A DNA stretch of 64,000 nt from Stutzerimonas balearica DSM 6083 (GCF_000818015.1 NZ_CP007511.1:1536001-1600000), one strand, 5' to 3'. Positions 11,286-21,631 are shown, numbered from the stretch's first letter. The notes: generated from the sequence alone by a model not told the origin. Numbers and translations: made by a program.

Positions 11286-11858
11286 TCAATCTCCTTGCGG
11301 GGTCTCACGGGCCAGACGACGTTCCAGCGCCTGTTTCTGCAGGATATGCCGAGCCAGCAGTTGCCGTTGTGCGTCAGTCAGCGCTTCGAATTCCGTGCCG
11401 AGCTGAAACTGACCGCCTTCCGCGGCTTCGCAGTGCAGGACGCGTGCAGCGAGCAACAGGCCGAGGCCCTGCGGCAAGAGAATCATCTTGAGGAGCAGCG
11501 GCGTGCCAACCCTAATCGGCTGCTCGTGAACGAAGCTGACGCCACCTTCCGACAGGATGACGTCGCGCTCGCAGTCGCTCTCGGCGAGCAACCCCTGCGC
11601 CAGCGCCTGGCCAAGCAGGTCGATGCGTCGGTTCTGCACTTTCAGGTAGTTGGCGAGGGTGCGATTCTGATCGGCAATTTGCCGCAACAGATGCTGGGAC
11701 TCGAAATCCAGCTGATGCAGCTCGGCGAGCAAGGCGAACTGCCGTGGCAGCGCAGGCGGCTGATTGTTACCGTCCGCTTCAGCGGGCAGTATTTCCAGTG
11801 CGATGCGGTCCTCGATACGGTAGTATTCCCGGCGTTCTTCAGTGTCTTGTGTCGGCAT
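11286..11858 (-). CDS. PilZ-domain protein, predicted c-di-GMP receptor
   Basis: A 190-residue cytoplasmic protein with the two halves of a c-di-GMP-binding PilZ domain: RREYYRIEDR near the N-terminus (residues 9-18, the RxxxR arginines) and VILSEGGVSF around residue 100. Between them lies a helical stretch of about 70 residues (roughly 35-90) that looks like a coiled coil inserted in the domain. The ATG at 11858 puts RxxxR at the normal distance from the start. It is divergent from lolC. By position it corresponds to PA2989 of P. aeruginosa. Ligand binding is inferred from the motifs. Confidence 0.85.
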   Translation of the reverse strand: MPTQDTEERREYYRIEDRIALEILPAEADGNNQPPALPRQFALLAELHQLDFESQHLLRQIADQNRTLANYLKVQNRRIDLLGQALAQGLLAESDCERDVILSEGGVSFVHEQPIRVGTPLLLKMILLPQGLGLLLAARVLHCEAAEGGQFQLGTEFEALTDAQRQLLARHILQKQALERRLARETPQGD

Positions 11859-11952
11859 GGCACGCCCCGCTAACGATGGTGGCGTGAGTCTATCAGGCCT
11901 TCGGGCATCAGCCGTCACGCTCGTTTTTCCCCGCCAGCGAATAAGTCGACCT

Positions 11953-13200
11953 ATGTTCAGACCGCTGTCCGTGTTCATCGGAGCGCGCTATACACGCGCC
12001 AAGCGCCGCAGCCTGTTCGTCTCCTTCATTTCCTTCACCTCGATGATCGGCTTGGCCCTGGGCGTGCTGGTGATGATCCTGGTCCTGTCAGTGATGAATG
12101 GCTTCGATCATGAGATGCGTACCCGTGTGCTTGGCATGGTGCCGCACGCGACCCTCGAACGCGCCGTTCCAATCGATGGCTGGGAGGCGCTCGCCGAGCG
12201 AATCCAGGCCAACCCACAGGTGGCGGCCGTCGCCCCGTTCATCCAGGCCCAGGGTCTGCTGACCAATCGAGGTCAGGTGAGCAAGATCCTGATCAACGCG
12301 GTCGATCCAACGGCAGAGCGCAGGGTTTCGATCATCGATCAGTTCTTCCGCGAGGGCTCGCTGGACGACCTGGCCCCGGGTGAGTTCGGCATTGTCATCG
12401 GCGACAAGGCGGCGCAGAAACTCGGCCTTGCCGTCGGTGACAAGGTGACGTTCGTTGCTCCGGAAGTGACCGTCACGCCGGCGGGGATGTTTCCGCGCAT
12501 GAAGCGCTTCACCGTGACAGGCATCTTCCATGTCGGCGCTGGCGAGATCGACGGCTACGTTGCGATGGCGAATATTGCTGACCTGGCACGTCTCAAGCGC
12601 TGGAAACCCGGGCAGGTGCAGGGGCTGCGGCTGCGCTTCGAAGACTTGTTCCAGGCGCCTCGCATCGCCTGGGAGTTGGCCGGCCAGCTGGGTGAGGACT
12701 ACTACTCGCGCGATTGGACGCGTACGCACGGCAACCTCTATCAGGCCATTCGCATGGAAAAGGCGATGATCGGGCTGCTGCTGCTGCTGATCGTGGCCGT
12801 GGCCGCCTTCAACATCATCTCGACACTGGTCATGGTCGTTACCGACAAACGGGGCGATATCGCCATCCTGCGCACGCTGGGGGCTACGTCGCGGCAGATC
12901 ATGGCGATCTTTATGGTCCAGGGCACGGTCATCGGCGTGGTCGGCACGCTGGTCGGAGCCGTACTTGGCATCCTCGCCGCGCTGAACGTCAGTGACGGCA
13001 TCGCCTGGCTGGAGCGGCTGATCGGGCACAAATTTCTCAATGCGGACGTCTATTTCATCGACTATCTGCCGTCCCGTCTGCTGGCTGCCGACGTGATCCA
13101 GGTCTGCGTCGCGGCACTGCTGCTGAGTTTCCTTGCCACGCTGTATCCGGCCTGGCGTGCCGCGCGCACGCAGCCGGCCGAAGCGCTACGTTATGAGTGA
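11953..13200 (+). CDS. lolC: lipoprotein-releasing system permease, LolC/LolE family (first copy)
   Basis: Inner-membrane permease of the LolCDE ABC transporter, which extracts outer-membrane lipoproteins from the inner membrane and hands them to LolA. The 415 residues show one N-terminal helix (about 25-50), a large periplasmic domain and three C-terminal helices ending [19 protein letters not shown]. The start is the ATG at 11953 ([14 protein letters not shown]), matching its paralogue lolE, not the longer frame from 11842. The last eight bases overlap lolD. Confidence 0.93.
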   Translation: MFRPLSVFIGARYTRAKRRSLFVSFISFTSMIGLALGVLVMILVLSVMNGFDHEMRTRVLGMVPHATLERAVPIDGWEALAERIQANPQVAAVAPFIQAQGLLTNRGQVSKILINAVDPTAERRVSIIDQFFREGSLDDLAPGEFGIVIGDKAAQKLGLAVGDKVTFVAPEVTVTPAGMFPRMKRFTVTGIFHVGAGEIDGYVAMANIADLARLKRWKPGQVQGLRLRFEDLFQAPRIAWELAGQLGEDYYSRDWTRTHGNLYQAIRMEKAMIGLLLLLIVAVAAFNIISTLVMVVTDKRGDIAILRTLGATSRQIMAIFMVQGTVIGVVGTLVGAVLGILAALNVSDGIAWLERLIGHKFLNADVYFIDYLPSRLLAADVIQVCVAALLLSFLATLYPAWRAARTQPAEALRYE

Positions 13201-13903
13201 GCTGGCCATGAATGCTGCAAATCCCGAAAGCGCCGTCCTGAGTTGCCGCAACCTGGGCAAACGCTACGATCAGGGCCCGGAATCGGTCGAGGTGCTCGGC
13301 AATCTCGAACTGGAGCTCTTTCCCGGCGAGCGTGTCGCCATCGTCGGCAGCTCCGGCTCCGGCAAAAGCACCTTGCTCAACCTGCTCGGCGGGCTCGATA
13401 CGCCCAGCGAGGGCAGCGTCTGGCTTGCGGGCGAGCAGCTTTCAGCGCTCAACGAGAAGGAGCGTGGACTGCTGCGCAATCGGGCGCTTGGTTTCGTCTA
13501 TCAGTTTCACCATCTCCTGCCTGAGTTCACTGCGCTCGAGAACGTTTGCATGCCTCTGCTCATCGGCCGAACCGACCTCTCCGAGGCACGACGGCGCTCG
13601 ACCGAATTGCTCGAGCGGGTAGGGCTTGGCCATCGTCTGGAGCACAAGCCCGCCGAGCTTTCCGGCGGCGAGCGGCAGCGTGTGGCTATCGCCCGTGCGC
13701 TGGTCAACCGCCCGGCGCTGGTCCTGCTCGACGAGCCGACCGGCAATTTGGATCACCATACGGCGCAAGGCATTCAGGAGCTGATGCTCGAACTCAGTCG
13801 CTCGCTGCGCACGGCGTTTCTGGTGGTGACCCACGACCCGCAGCTGGCGGCTCAGATGGACAAGATCCTGCGCCTGCAGGATGGCCGCCTGGTGGCTGAA
13901 TGA
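13193..13903 (+). CDS. lolD: lipoprotein-releasing system ATP-binding protein
   Basis: ATPase of LolCDE (236 residues). Walker [10 protein letters not shown], the LolD-typical Q-loop region [21 protein letters not shown] signature [15 protein letters not shown] and Walker [13 protein letters not shown] are all present. The ATG at 13193 lies within the lolC stop region; a second ATG at 13208 is possible. The stop abuts the start of lolE, so all three genes are translationally coupled. Confidence 0.95.
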   Translation: MSELAMNAANPESAVLSCRNLGKRYDQGPESVEVLGNLELELFPGERVAIVGSSGSGKSTLLNLLGGLDTPSEGSVWLAGEQLSALNEKERGLLRNRALGFVYQFHHLLPEFTALENVCMPLLIGRTDLSEARRRSTELLERVGLGHRLEHKPAELSGGERQRVAIARALVNRPALVLLDEPTGNLDHHTAQGIQELMLELSRSLRTAFLVVTHDPQLAAQMDKILRLQDGRLVAE

Positions 13904-15147
13904 TGTTTCGTCCGCTCAGCCTGTTCATTGGCAGTCGCTACACCCGGGCCAAGCGCCGAAACCACTACATCTCGTTCATTTCGCTGACCTCGTTGATCGG
14001 CCTGGCGCTAGGCGTGCTGGCCATGATCCTGGTGCTGTCGGTGATGAACGGCTTCCAGCGTGAAATGAGCGCGCGCATCCTCGGGATGATTCCCCATGCG
14101 ACGATCTTCGGCCCGGAACCGATCGAAGACTGGCAGTCGCTCGCGGCACGGATCGGGAAGCAGCCGCAGGTACTCGGCGCCGCGCCGCTTACCCAGCTCG
14201 AGGGCATGCTCTCCTACAAGGGCGCCATGCAGCCGGTGCAGATCAGCGGGATCGAGCCAAGCGCCGAGGCGCGGGTATCGATCGTCGCTTCGCGCATGAT
14301 CGCAGGTCGCCTCGACGACTTGCGTCCCGGTGACTACGGCGTGGTGCTGGGGGTGATCACGGCCAGGCGCTTCGGGCTCTCGGTAGGTGACAAGCTGACG
14401 CTCATCGTGCCTGAACCGAGTGATGCTCCCGGTGGCGTCACGCCGCGCATGCAGCGGCTGACCGTGGTTGGCCTATTCAAAGTGGGCGCCGATCTCGACG
14501 GCAGCCTGGTGATGATCCATCGTGCCGACGCCGCGGCCATTCAGCGCTGGCCGGCCGAGCAGGTTCAGGGCGTGCGAGTGCGCCTCGCCGATCTGTACCA
14601 GGCGCCGGCTATCGCGGCCCGGATCGCCGCCACCTTGGGGCCGGGCTATCACGCTGAAGACTGGTCGAAGACGCAGGGTAGCCTGTTCAGCGCGATGAAG
14701 ATGGAAAAGACCATGATCGGGCTGTTACTGATGCTGATCGTCGCGGTCGCCGCCTTCAACATCATCGCCACGCTGATCATGGTCGTTGCCGACAAGCGGG
14801 CGGACATCGCCATCCTGCGCACGCTGGGCGCCACGCCTCGGCAGATCATGGCGATCTTCATGGTGCAGGGCAGCATTATCGGCCTGAGTGGCACGCTGAT
14901 CGGCGTGGTGCTGGGTGTGCTCGGCGCGCTCAATGTCAGTTCGCTGGTGGGTTGGCTCGAGCGCGTGTCGGGCCAGCACATCTTCAGCTCGGACGTCTAT
15001 TTCATCAGCAGCCTGCCATCAGAGCTGCAGGTACTGGATGTCGTGGTCGTGGCTGCGGTGGCGCTTTCGCTCAGCTTTCTGGCGACCCTCTATCCAGCCT
15101 GGCGCGCCGCGCAGACGCAGCCGGCCGAGGCATTGCGCTACGAGTGA
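13903..15147 (+). CDS. lolE: lipoprotein-releasing system permease, LolC/LolE family (second copy)
   Basis: Second permease of LolCDE (414 residues), clearly a paralogue of the first: both begin MFRPLS and end [15 protein letters not shown], and both share the segment around EKxMIGLLL and [17 protein letters not shown] tandem ATGATG at 13900-13905 allows two starts; the second aligns with the paralogue. The stop faces the end of the convergent DUF2062 gene at a distance of three bases. Which copy is LolC and which LolE functionally is assigned by order. Confidence 0.92.
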   Translation: MFRPLSLFIGSRYTRAKRRNHYISFISLTSLIGLALGVLAMILVLSVMNGFQREMSARILGMIPHATIFGPEPIEDWQSLAARIGKQPQVLGAAPLTQLEGMLSYKGAMQPVQISGIEPSAEARVSIVASRMIAGRLDDLRPGDYGVVLGVITARRFGLSVGDKLTLIVPEPSDAPGGVTPRMQRLTVVGLFKVGADLDGSLVMIHRADAAAIQRWPAEQVQGVRVRLADLYQAPAIAARIAATLGPGYHAEDWSKTQGSLFSAMKMEKTMIGLLLMLIVAVAAFNIIATLIMVVADKRADIAILRTLGATPRQIMAIFMVQGSIIGLSGTLIGVVLGVLGALNVSSLVGWLERVSGQHIFSSDVYFISSLPSELQVLDVVVVAAVALSLSFLATLYPAWRAAQTQPAEALRYE

Positions 15148-15150
15148 GGC

Positions 15151-15666
15151 TCAGCGGCGCCCGTGCTGGCGCCGACGCCAGCTGCGGCCGACCCACCAGC
15201 GCCAGTAGGCCTGGGTGCCGAAGTAGCCCAGCAGGGCCAGAACCGCAGCCATCACCAGCGAGCCCAGGTACAGGGGCTGCCAGTTATCCCTGAGCAGATG
15301 CGTCACCCAGGCCAGGCTCAACTCCTCTGGCATTCCGATCGCCGGTGTATCCATCAGCCAGGCGCCGAGCTTGTAGTTGCAATAAAACACCGGCGGCATC
15401 GTCAGCGGGTTGGTCAGCCAGACCAGGCCGATGGCGATCGGCAGATTGGCTCTGGCAGGGAGCGCACAGAGCGCCGCTGCGAGCATCTGCATGGGCATCG
15501 GAATCATTGCCCAGAACAGGCCGATGCCCATCGCGCGGGCAACTGAGTGGCGGTTCAGGTGCCAGAGATTGGGATCGTGAATCAGGCCGCCAAGAAATCT
15601 CAGTGACTTGTTACCCTTGATGCGGTCGGGGTGGGGCATGTAGCGCTTGAAGATACGACGCGGCAT
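15151..15666 (-). CDS. DUF2062 family membrane protein
   Basis: A 171-residue protein of the DUF2062 family. Visible features are an N-terminal basic region (MPRRIFKRYMPHPDRIK), two or three hydrophobic segments including GIGLFWAMIPMPMQM, the family-typical WLTNPLTMPPVFY, and an Arg-rich C-terminus (RSWRRRQHGRR). Function is unknown. It lies convergent to lolE and divergent from comEC, as in other Pseudomonas. No terminator is visible in the three-base gap to lolE, so the two transcripts probably overlap. Confidence 0.85.
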   Translation of the reverse strand: MPRRIFKRYMPHPDRIKGNKSLRFLGGLIHDPNLWHLNRHSVARAMGIGLFWAMIPMPMQMLAAALCALPARANLPIAIGLVWLTNPLTMPPVFYCNYKLGAWLMDTPAIGMPEELSLAWVTHLLRDNWQPLYLGSLVMAAVLALLGYFGTQAYWRWWVGRSWRRRQHGRR

Positions 15667-15810
15667 GTCGGGACTCGGGTGTACGTGAGCGCGTAATTAT
15701 GCCGTGCTCCGAGGCTCTCGCCGACAGAACTTTTGTCACAGGCTTGTGCGCCGCTACGGATTGCGGCGGGCAGGTTTTCTGCGGCTGCGGCCGGCTTGCC
15801 AGGAGGGCAT

Positions 15811-18084
15811 ATGAAGGCGCGCACAGGGATGGCTGCGCTGGCGGTGGGTTTGCTGGTGCCGCGCTGGCTGCCCGAGTTGCCGGCAGGCGCTCTGTTGGCA
15901 CTGCTGGGTGCAACGGCGGTTGGCGCGATGTGCTGGAAGCGCACGCGCCCCTTTGCGTGTTTCGCCTTGGGCCTGGTATGGGCCTGTTGGCAGGCGCAGC
16001 TCGCCCTCGATGACCGACTCCCGGTCGATCTGGATGGCCGCACCTTCTGGCTCGAGGGCGTGATCGTCGGCTTGCCTGCAACCATCGACGGGGTGGTTCG
16101 CTTCGAACTGACCGATATCCAGTCGCGCCATGCCGGCCTGCCGTCGCGCCTTCGCCTTGGCTGGCACGGCGGGCCTGCGCTTCGGGCCGGTGAGCGCTGG
16201 CGACTCGCGGCACGTCTGAAACGGCCTCGCGCAATGGTCAATCCACAGACCTTCGACTATGAGGCCTGGCTGCTCTCAAGGCACATCGGCGCGACAGGTA
16301 CGGTAAAGGCTGGCGAGCGAGTCGCGGCCTCCGTCACGGCCGCCGGCTGGCGCGATGCGCTCAGGCAGCGGCTGGCTGCGCTCGATGCCCATGGTCGCTC
16401 GGGTGCGATTGCGGCGCTGGTCGTCGGCGACGACTCCGGGCTCACGCCCGGCGATTGGCAGATCCTGCAGGACACCGGCACGGTGCACTTACTGGTAATT
16501 TCCGGTCAGCATGTGGCGATGCTGGCTGGGCTGCTCTATGGGCTGGTCCATTTGCTCTACCGTCTGGGCTGCTGGCCTTCGCGCCTGCCGTGGCTGCCGG
16601 TTGCATGCGGTCTCGCTTTCGGCGGCGCCCTGGGCTATGCCTGGCTGGCGGGGTTCGAGGTGCCGGTACAGCGCGCCTGTGTAATGGTTGCGGCAGTGCT
16701 GCTTTGGCGGCTGCGCTACCGGCATCTCGGCGTCTGGTTCCCCTTGCTGCTCGCGTTGGTCCTGGTGCTGCTGGCCAACCCGCTGGTCAGCCTGCAGCCA
16801 GGGTTCTGGCTGTCGTTCGCTGCAGTCGCGTTGCTGGTGTGGGTCTTTGCCGGCCGGCTCGGGGCTGCCGGCTGGTGGCGCACGCTCTTGCGTGCGCAGT
16901 GGGCAATGACGCTCGGCCTGCTACCGATGATGTTGATGCTCGGGCTTCCGGTCAGCTTCAGCGGGCCGCTTGCCAACCTCGTAGCGGTACCCTGGGTCAG
17001 CCTGACCGTTCCGTTTGCCCTTGTGGGAACTGCCGCGCTTTATCTACCGCTGGGGCTCGGGGAGAGCCTGCTGAATGGGGTAGGTTGGTCATTGCAGGGC
17101 TTGTTCGGCTTGCTGGCCTGGGTCGCTGGCTGGCAGCCGGCCTGGCTCGCGCCGCAAGCCTCCGGCTGGATGCTGCTGGCCGCGAGCCTTGGGGCGCTGA
17201 TTCTGCTGCTGCCGGCAGGCATTCCGTTCCGTCTGTTCGGCGGTCTCCTGATGCTGCCCTTGCTTTTCGTCGGCAGCGAACGGCCCCCTCCGGGACGTGC
17301 CGAGATCCATGTGCTGGATGTCGGTCAAGGGCTGTCAGTCCTGGTCCGCACGCAGGGCCACGATCTGCTCTACGATGCCGGCCCCCGTTATGGTCGCTTC
17401 GATATCGGCGAGCGCGTGGTGGTGCCTTCGTTACGTCGACTGGGGACCCGACAGCTTGATCTTTTGTTGCTCAGCCACGCCGACAGTGACCATGCTGGTG
17501 GCGCCCAGGCGGTACTTCGCTCTTTGCCGGTGCGCCGGATGCTAAGCGGTGAGGCGCAGGCATTGGACCTTCCGGCTGTAGAGGACTGCCGGCCCGGCGA
17601 ACGCTGGCGCTGGGATGAGGTGCGCTTCGAGACATGGCGCTGGCTGCGTGCAGGCGACGGAAACCAGGCGTCCTGCGTGCTGGCGGTCGAGGCCGCCGGC
17701 GAACGGATTCTGCTGACGGGCGATCTGGACAGCGCCGCCGAGCAGGCCCTGCTCGGCAGCCGCTTTAACCCTCGAAGCGACTGGTTGCTGCTTGGACATC
17801 ATGGCAGCCGCACTTCGACTTCTGTCGCCTTTCTCTCGGCCGTTGCGCCAAGCGCGGCGTTGGTGTCGCGTAGCGCACACAACCCGTTCGGGCACCCGCA
17901 CTCCGAGGTGCTGCATCGTTTGGATGAGGCGGGCATACCGCTCTACGACACGGCTCGGGACGGCGCCTTGCGCATAGTACTGGGCAGCTTCACTGCGCCC
18001 CAGGGTTTACGCTGGGAGCGTCGGTTCTGGCGGGAAAATGAGAACGGCAGCCGTCGGCTGGCGGCAGGCCCTGTGCTAGAGTGA
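15811..18084 (+). CDS. comEC: ComEC/Rec2 family DNA uptake channel
   Basis: Inner-membrane channel for single-stranded DNA in natural transformation (757 residues). Order: an N-terminal membrane and OB-like part, the competence domain with many hydrophobic segments (GTVHLLVISGQHVAML, SLQPGFWLSF, GLPVSFSGPLANL), then a C-terminal metallo-beta-lactamase-like domain with VLDVGQGLSVLV and SHADSDHAGG. I chose the ATG at 15811 because AGGAGG sits five bases upstream; an earlier in-frame ATG at 15733 lacks this. Natural transformation is well known in P. stutzeri, so the gene is probably functional. Confidence 0.93.
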   Translation: MKARTGMAALAVGLLVPRWLPELPAGALLALLGATAVGAMCWKRTRPFACFALGLVWACWQAQLALDDRLPVDLDGRTFWLEGVIVGLPATIDGVVRFELTDIQSRHAGLPSRLRLGWHGGPALRAGERWRLAARLKRPRAMVNPQTFDYEAWLLSRHIGATGTVKAGERVAASVTAAGWRDALRQRLAALDAHGRSGAIAALVVGDDSGLTPGDWQILQDTGTVHLLVISGQHVAMLAGLLYGLVHLLYRLGCWPSRLPWLPVACGLAFGGALGYAWLAGFEVPVQRACVMVAAVLLWRLRYRHLGVWFPLLLALVLVLLANPLVSLQPGFWLSFAAVALLVWVFAGRLGAAGWWRTLLRAQWAMTLGLLPMMLMLGLPVSFSGPLANLVAVPWVSLTVPFALVGTAALYLPLGLGESLLNGVGWSLQGLFGLLAWVAGWQPAWLAPQASGWMLLAASLGALILLLPAGIPFRLFGGLLMLPLLFVGSERPPPGRAEIHVLDVGQGLSVLVRTQGHDLLYDAGPRYGRFDIGERVVVPSLRRLGTRQLDLLLLSHADSDHAGGAQAVLRSLPVRRMLSGEAQALDLPAVEDCRPGERWRWDEVRFETWRWLRAGDGNQASCVLAVEAAGERILLTGDLDSAAEQALLGSRFNPRSDWLLLGHHGSRTSTSVAFLSAVAPSAALVSRSAHNPFGHPHSEVLHRLDEAGIPLYDTARDGALRIVLGSFTAPQGLRWERRFWRENENGSRRLAAGPVLE

Positions 18085-18112
18085 CGCGGTTTTTTCGAGG
18101 GGGATTCGACTC

Positions 18113-18745
18113 GTGTGGGAGCTGGTCAAAGCTGGCGGCTGGATAATGCTGCCGATCATTCTGTGTTCAATCGTTGCGGCCGCCATCATCGCTGAGCGGC
18201 TGTGGACCTTGCGTCCGAGTCGCGTCACGCCTCCGCACCTGCTCGGTCAGGTATGGAAGTGGATCAAAGACAAGCAGCTCAGCAACCAGAAACTCAAGGA
18301 ACTGCGTGCCGATTCGCCACTCGGTGAGATTCTTGCCGCGGGCCTCGCCAACTCCAAGCGCGGGCGGGAAATCATGAAGGAGTGCATCGAGGAAGCGGCC
18401 GCTCGCGTGGTCCACGACCTGGAGCGCTACCTGAACGCCCTGGGCACCATCGCTGGTATCGCGCCATTACTCGGGTTGCTCGGCACGGTGCTGGGCATGA
18501 TCGAGATTTTCAGCTCCTTCATGGGCTCCGGCATGGCCAATGCGCCACAACTGGCCGGCGGCATATCCAAGGCGCTGATCACCACCGCGGCGGGGCTGAT
18601 GGTGGCCATTCCCGCACTGTTCTTTCATCGTTTTCTCAGCCGGCGAGTCGATGAATTGGTCGTGGGCATGGAGCAGGAGGCGATCAAGCTGGTCGAGGTG
18701 GTTCAGGGCGACCGTGATGTCGACCTCAGCGAGGGCCGGCCGTGA
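18113..18745 (+). CDS. exbB: ExbB/TolQ/MotA family proton channel protein
   Basis: Proton-channel subunit that with ExbD energises an outer-membrane or periplasmic partner. The 210 residues contain a first helix (about 10-28), a cytoplasmic loop, and two C-terminal helices with GTIAGIAPLLGLLGTVLGMIE and ISKALITTAAGLMVAIPA, typical of the family. The start is GTG. It overlaps exbD by four bases (GTGA). No tonB or tolA is adjacent; the pair sits between comEC and lpxK, as in P. aeruginosa PA2983-PA2982. Confidence 0.9.
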   Translation: MWELVKAGGWIMLPIILCSIVAAAIIAERLWTLRPSRVTPPHLLGQVWKWIKDKQLSNQKLKELRADSPLGEILAAGLANSKRGREIMKECIEEAAARVVHDLERYLNALGTIAGIAPLLGLLGTVLGMIEIFSSFMGSGMANAPQLAGGISKALITTAAGLMVAIPALFFHRFLSRRVDELVVGMEQEAIKLVEVVQGDRDVDLSEGRP

Positions 18746-19170
18746 AGTTTCGCCGCAAGCCGCGGGAGAACGTCGATATCGGGCTTGCGCCGCTGATCGA
18801 TGTTGTATTCATTCTGCTGCTCTTTTTCGTGGTAACCACGACCTTCACCCGAGAAACCCAGCTGAAGGTCGATTTGCCCGAGGCGGCCAGCGGGACGCCG
18901 CCACAGCAGACCGAGGTCAAGCAGCTCGAAGTAGTGATCGACATCGAAGGCAACTATTCGCTCAATGGCAAGGCGCTGCTCAAAAGCGATCTCGACGCCC
19001 TCATGGCTGCGCTGAGCAAGGAGTCTGGCGGCGATAACAGCCTGCCGTTGATCATCAGTGCCGATGGCAAGACACCCCATCAGGCCGTGATCACTGCGAT
19101 GGACGCCGCCGGCAAGCTCGGCTTCGCTCATCTGCGGATCACCACGGTCGAGGCGCAGGCTGCGCCCTGA
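18742..19170 (+). CDS. exbD: ExbD/TolR family protein
   Basis: Partner of the preceding ExbB/TolQ-type protein (142 residues): a short cytoplasmic N-terminus ([17 protein letters not shown]), one membrane helix starting [14 protein letters not shown] with the conserved aspartate near residue 20 that carries protons, and a periplasmic domain. GTG start overlapping exbB. Its stop shares one base with the lpxK start, tying the pair to the lipid A operon. Confidence 0.9.
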   Translation: MKFRRKPRENVDIGLAPLIDVVFILLLFFVVTTTFTRETQLKVDLPEAASGTPPQQTEVKQLEVVIDIEGNYSLNGKALLKSDLDALMAALSKESGGDNSLPLIISADGKTPHQAVITAMDAAGKLGFAHLRITTVEAQAAP

Positions 19171-20171
19171 TGACGCTCGCGCAAAAACTTCAGCGCGCCT
19201 GGTACCAGGGGCACCCGGCATTAGCCTTGCTGGGCCCGCTCGAGGCGTTGTATCGCATGGTCGTCACACGCAAGCGGCAGCGTTTCCTGCAGGGCATGAC
19301 TGCCAGCTATCGAGCGCCGGTTCCAGTTGTCGTGGTGGGCAACATTACGGTCGGTGGTACAGGCAAGACGCCGCTGATCCTGTGGCTGGTGGAGCATTGC
19401 CGGGCCCGCGGGCTACGTGTCGGGGTGGTCAGTCGCGGTTACGGTGCGCAGCCGCCGGCACATCCCTGGCGCGTCACTTGCGATCAGGATGCCAGGACGG
19501 CTGGCGACGAGCCGTTGCTGATCGTGCAGCGCACCGGCGTCGCATTGATGATCGATCCCGACCGCGCCCGCGCGGTACAGGCACTGCTGCAGGCCGAGCC
19601 GATCGATCTCGTGCTCTGTGACGATGGTTTGCAGCACTACGGTCTGGGCCGCGATTTGGAGTTGGTCCTGATCGACGCGGCGCGAGGCTTGGGTAATGGC
19701 CGCTGCCTGCCAGCTGGCCCGCTGCGAGAGCCAGCCAGCCGCCTGGAGTCCGTGGACGCGGTACTGTACAACGGCGGTACGACGCAAGCCGATGCCTTCG
19801 GCTTCAGCCTGCAACCGAGTGGGCTGGTCGAAATCGTCAGCGGCCGGGTAATGCCGGTGAATCATCTGGCATCGCTGCAGGCCGTGCATGCGGTCGCCGG
19901 TATCGGCAATCCAGAGCGTTTCTTCGCTACGCTCGAGGCGCTAAACTGGCGGCCGATTCCGCATCCCTTCGCCGATCACGCCGTGTATACCCCCGAGCAG
20001 CTCAGTTTTGCTCCGGAGCTGCCGCTGGTGATGACCGAGAAGGACGCGGTCAAATGCCGGGCGTTCGCGCGTCCCGGCTGGTATTACCTGGAAGTGCAGG
20101 CCAGGCCCTGCGATGCCTTCATTGCCTGGTTCGATGAACAACTGGCCCGCCTGATTCCCGTCCACACCTAA
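19170..20171 (+). CDS. lpxK: tetraacyldisaccharide 4'-kinase
   Basis: Phosphorylates the 4' position of the lipid A disaccharide at the inner membrane. The 333 residues have an N-terminal hydrophobic anchor region, the P-loop [30 protein letters not shown] (catalytic and metal region) and LPAGPLREP, all standard for LpxK. ATG at 19170 overlaps the exbD stop. It starts the run lpxK-UPF0434-kdsB-phosphatase-murB. Confidence 0.96.
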   Translation: MTLAQKLQRAWYQGHPALALLGPLEALYRMVVTRKRQRFLQGMTASYRAPVPVVVVGNITVGGTGKTPLILWLVEHCRARGLRVGVVSRGYGAQPPAHPWRVTCDQDARTAGDEPLLIVQRTGVALMIDPDRARAVQALLQAEPIDLVLCDDGLQHYGLGRDLELVLIDAARGLGNGRCLPAGPLREPASRLESVDAVLYNGGTTQADAFGFSLQPSGLVEIVSGRVMPVNHLASLQAVHAVAGIGNPERFFATLEALNWRPIPHPFADHAVYTPEQLSFAPELPLVMTEKDAVKCRAFARPGWYYLEVQARPCDAFIAWFDEQLARLIPVHT

Positions 20172-20217
20172 GTCGCTCGCCTGCCGCTGCAGTCGAACGC
20201 CCCCAAAGGACTGCGCA

Positions 20218-20403
20218 ATGGATACCAAACTGCTCGATATTCTGGCGTGCCCGCTGTGCAAAGGGCCGTTGAAGCTCGCCGATGACAAGTCTGAGCTGAT
20301 CTGCAAGGCGGATGGTCTCGCCTACCCGGTACGAGACGGCATTCCGGTGATGCTCGAAAGCGAGGCGAGAACGCTGGATGTAGACGAGCGCCTGGACAAA
20401 TGA
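20218..20403 (+). CDS. Trm112-like UPF0434 protein
   Basis: A 61-residue protein with a zinc-ribbon-like start ([14 protein letters not shown], then [20 protein letters not shown]), the UPF0434/YcaR family pattern related to eukaryotic Trm112. Only three cysteines are visible, so a complete four-Cys site is not obvious. The role in bacteria is unclear, but the gene is nearly always next to lpxK and kdsB. It overlaps kdsB by four bases (ATGA). Confidence 0.88.
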   Translation: MDTKLLDILACPLCKGPLKLADDKSELICKADGLAYPVRDGIPVMLESEARTLDVDERLDK

Positions 20404-21170
20404 GCACGGATTTCTGCGTTGTCATTCCAGCGCGTTTTGCTTCTACACGTCTGCCGGGCAAACCGTTGCAGGACATCGCCGGCCTGCCAATGATCCAGCA
20501 CGTCTGGACCCAGGCCTGCAAGAGTTCGGCACGTCAGGTTGTGGTTGCGACCGATGATCCGCGCATCGTCGATGCCTGTCATCGCTTCGGGGCCGAGGTC
20601 GTGCTGACTGCACCGGAGCACAATTCCGGTACCGACCGGCTTGCGGAGGTGGCAGCACGACTGGGGCTGGCGGCCGATGCCATCGTGGTCAACGTGCAGG
20701 GCGACGAACCGTTGATACCGCCAACGGTGATCGATCAGGTTGCGGCCAATCTGGCGGATCATCCCGAGGCGGCGATTGCCACGCTCGCCGAGCCGCTGCT
20801 CGACGCCGCCGGGCTGTTCAATCCCAACGTGGTAAAAGTCTTGTCGGACATGAACGGTCTGGCGCTGACCTTTACGCGTGCGCCTCTGCCATGGGCGCGC
20901 GACGCCTTTGCGGCGAGCCGGGACCAGCTGCCGGCGGGTGTGCCGTACCGCCGGCATATCGGTATCTACGCCTATCGTGCCGGTTTTCTCGCTGACTTCG
21001 TGGCCTGGGGACCTTGCTGGCTGGAAGATGTGGAATGCCTGGAGCAGCTCCGCGCGCTCTGGCATGGCAAAAGGATCCATGTCGCCGATGCCGTCGAGCC
21101 GCCTCCCGCCGGCGTGGATACCATGGAGGATCTCGAGCGAGTTCGCCGCCTGCTGGGGCATGCGCAGTGA
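20400..21170 (+). CDS. kdsB: 3-deoxy-manno-octulosonate cytidylyltransferase
   Basis: Makes CMP-Kdo for the lipopolysaccharide core. The 256-residue protein has the nucleotidyltransferase start [33 protein letters not shown] and the C-terminal [14 protein letters not shown], with family-typical length. It overlaps both its neighbours by four bases, evidence of one translationally coupled operon. Confidence 0.96.
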   Translation: MSTDFCVVIPARFASTRLPGKPLQDIAGLPMIQHVWTQACKSSARQVVVATDDPRIVDACHRFGAEVVLTAPEHNSGTDRLAEVAARLGLAADAIVVNVQGDEPLIPPTVIDQVAANLADHPEAAIATLAEPLLDAAGLFNPNVVKVLSDMNGLALTFTRAPLPWARDAFAASRDQLPAGVPYRRHIGIYAYRAGFLADFVAWGPCWLEDVECLEQLRALWHGKRIHVADAVEPPPAGVDTMEDLERVRRLLGHAQ

Positions 21171-21631
21171 AGATACTCTTCGTCTGCCTCGGCAATATCT
21201 GTCGTTCGCCGACTGCCGAAGGCGTATTTCGTCAGCGTTTGCGTCATGCCGGTCTGGAAGCGCGCGTCGTGGTCGACTCGGCTGGCACTGCAGGCTGGCA
21301 CCGGGGAAAGGCGCCCGATGCACGTTCCTGCATGGCGGCCGCGGCGCGTGGATACGAGCTGTCAGGCTTGCGTGCGCGCCAGGTAGCGCTAGACGACTTC
21401 CAGCGCTTCGATCTGATACTGGCGATGGATCACGATAACCTTGCCCACCTGCAAGCGATGCAGCCAGCCGGCTCCCGGGCCGAGACCGACCTGTTCTTGC
21501 GTCGCTATGGCATAGGCTGCGACGCGGTGCCCGATCCTTACCATGGCGGCGAGGAAGGCTTCCAGCAGGTGTTGGATCTGATCGAGCAGGCGGCTGACGG
21601 CCTGCTGCACGAAGTGCAGGAGCGGCTGTGA
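21167..21631 (+). CDS. low-molecular-weight protein-tyrosine phosphatase
   Basis: A 154-residue phosphatase of the Wzb/PtpA type. The active-site loop [10 protein letters not shown] has the CX5R nucleophile (Cys7 to Arg13), and the general acid lies in [11 protein letters not shown] chose the GTG at 21167, giving [10 protein letters not shown], the canonical start; GTGA overlaps the kdsB stop. Its location between kdsB and murB suggests a link with envelope or polysaccharide synthesis, but the substrate is unknown. Confidence 0.92.
   Translation: MKILFVCLGNICRSPTAEGVFRQRLRHAGLEARVVVDSAGTAGWHRGKAPDARSCMAAAARGYELSGLRARQVALDDFQRFDLILAMDHDNLAHLQAMQPAGSRAETDLFLRRYGIGCDAVPDPYHGGEEGFQQVLDLIEQAADGLLHEVQERL

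Noticed and set aside
11842..11952. Longer N-terminus for lolC starting at 11842
   Set aside because: It would overlap the divergent PilZ gene start, and the paralogue lolE supports the start at 11953.
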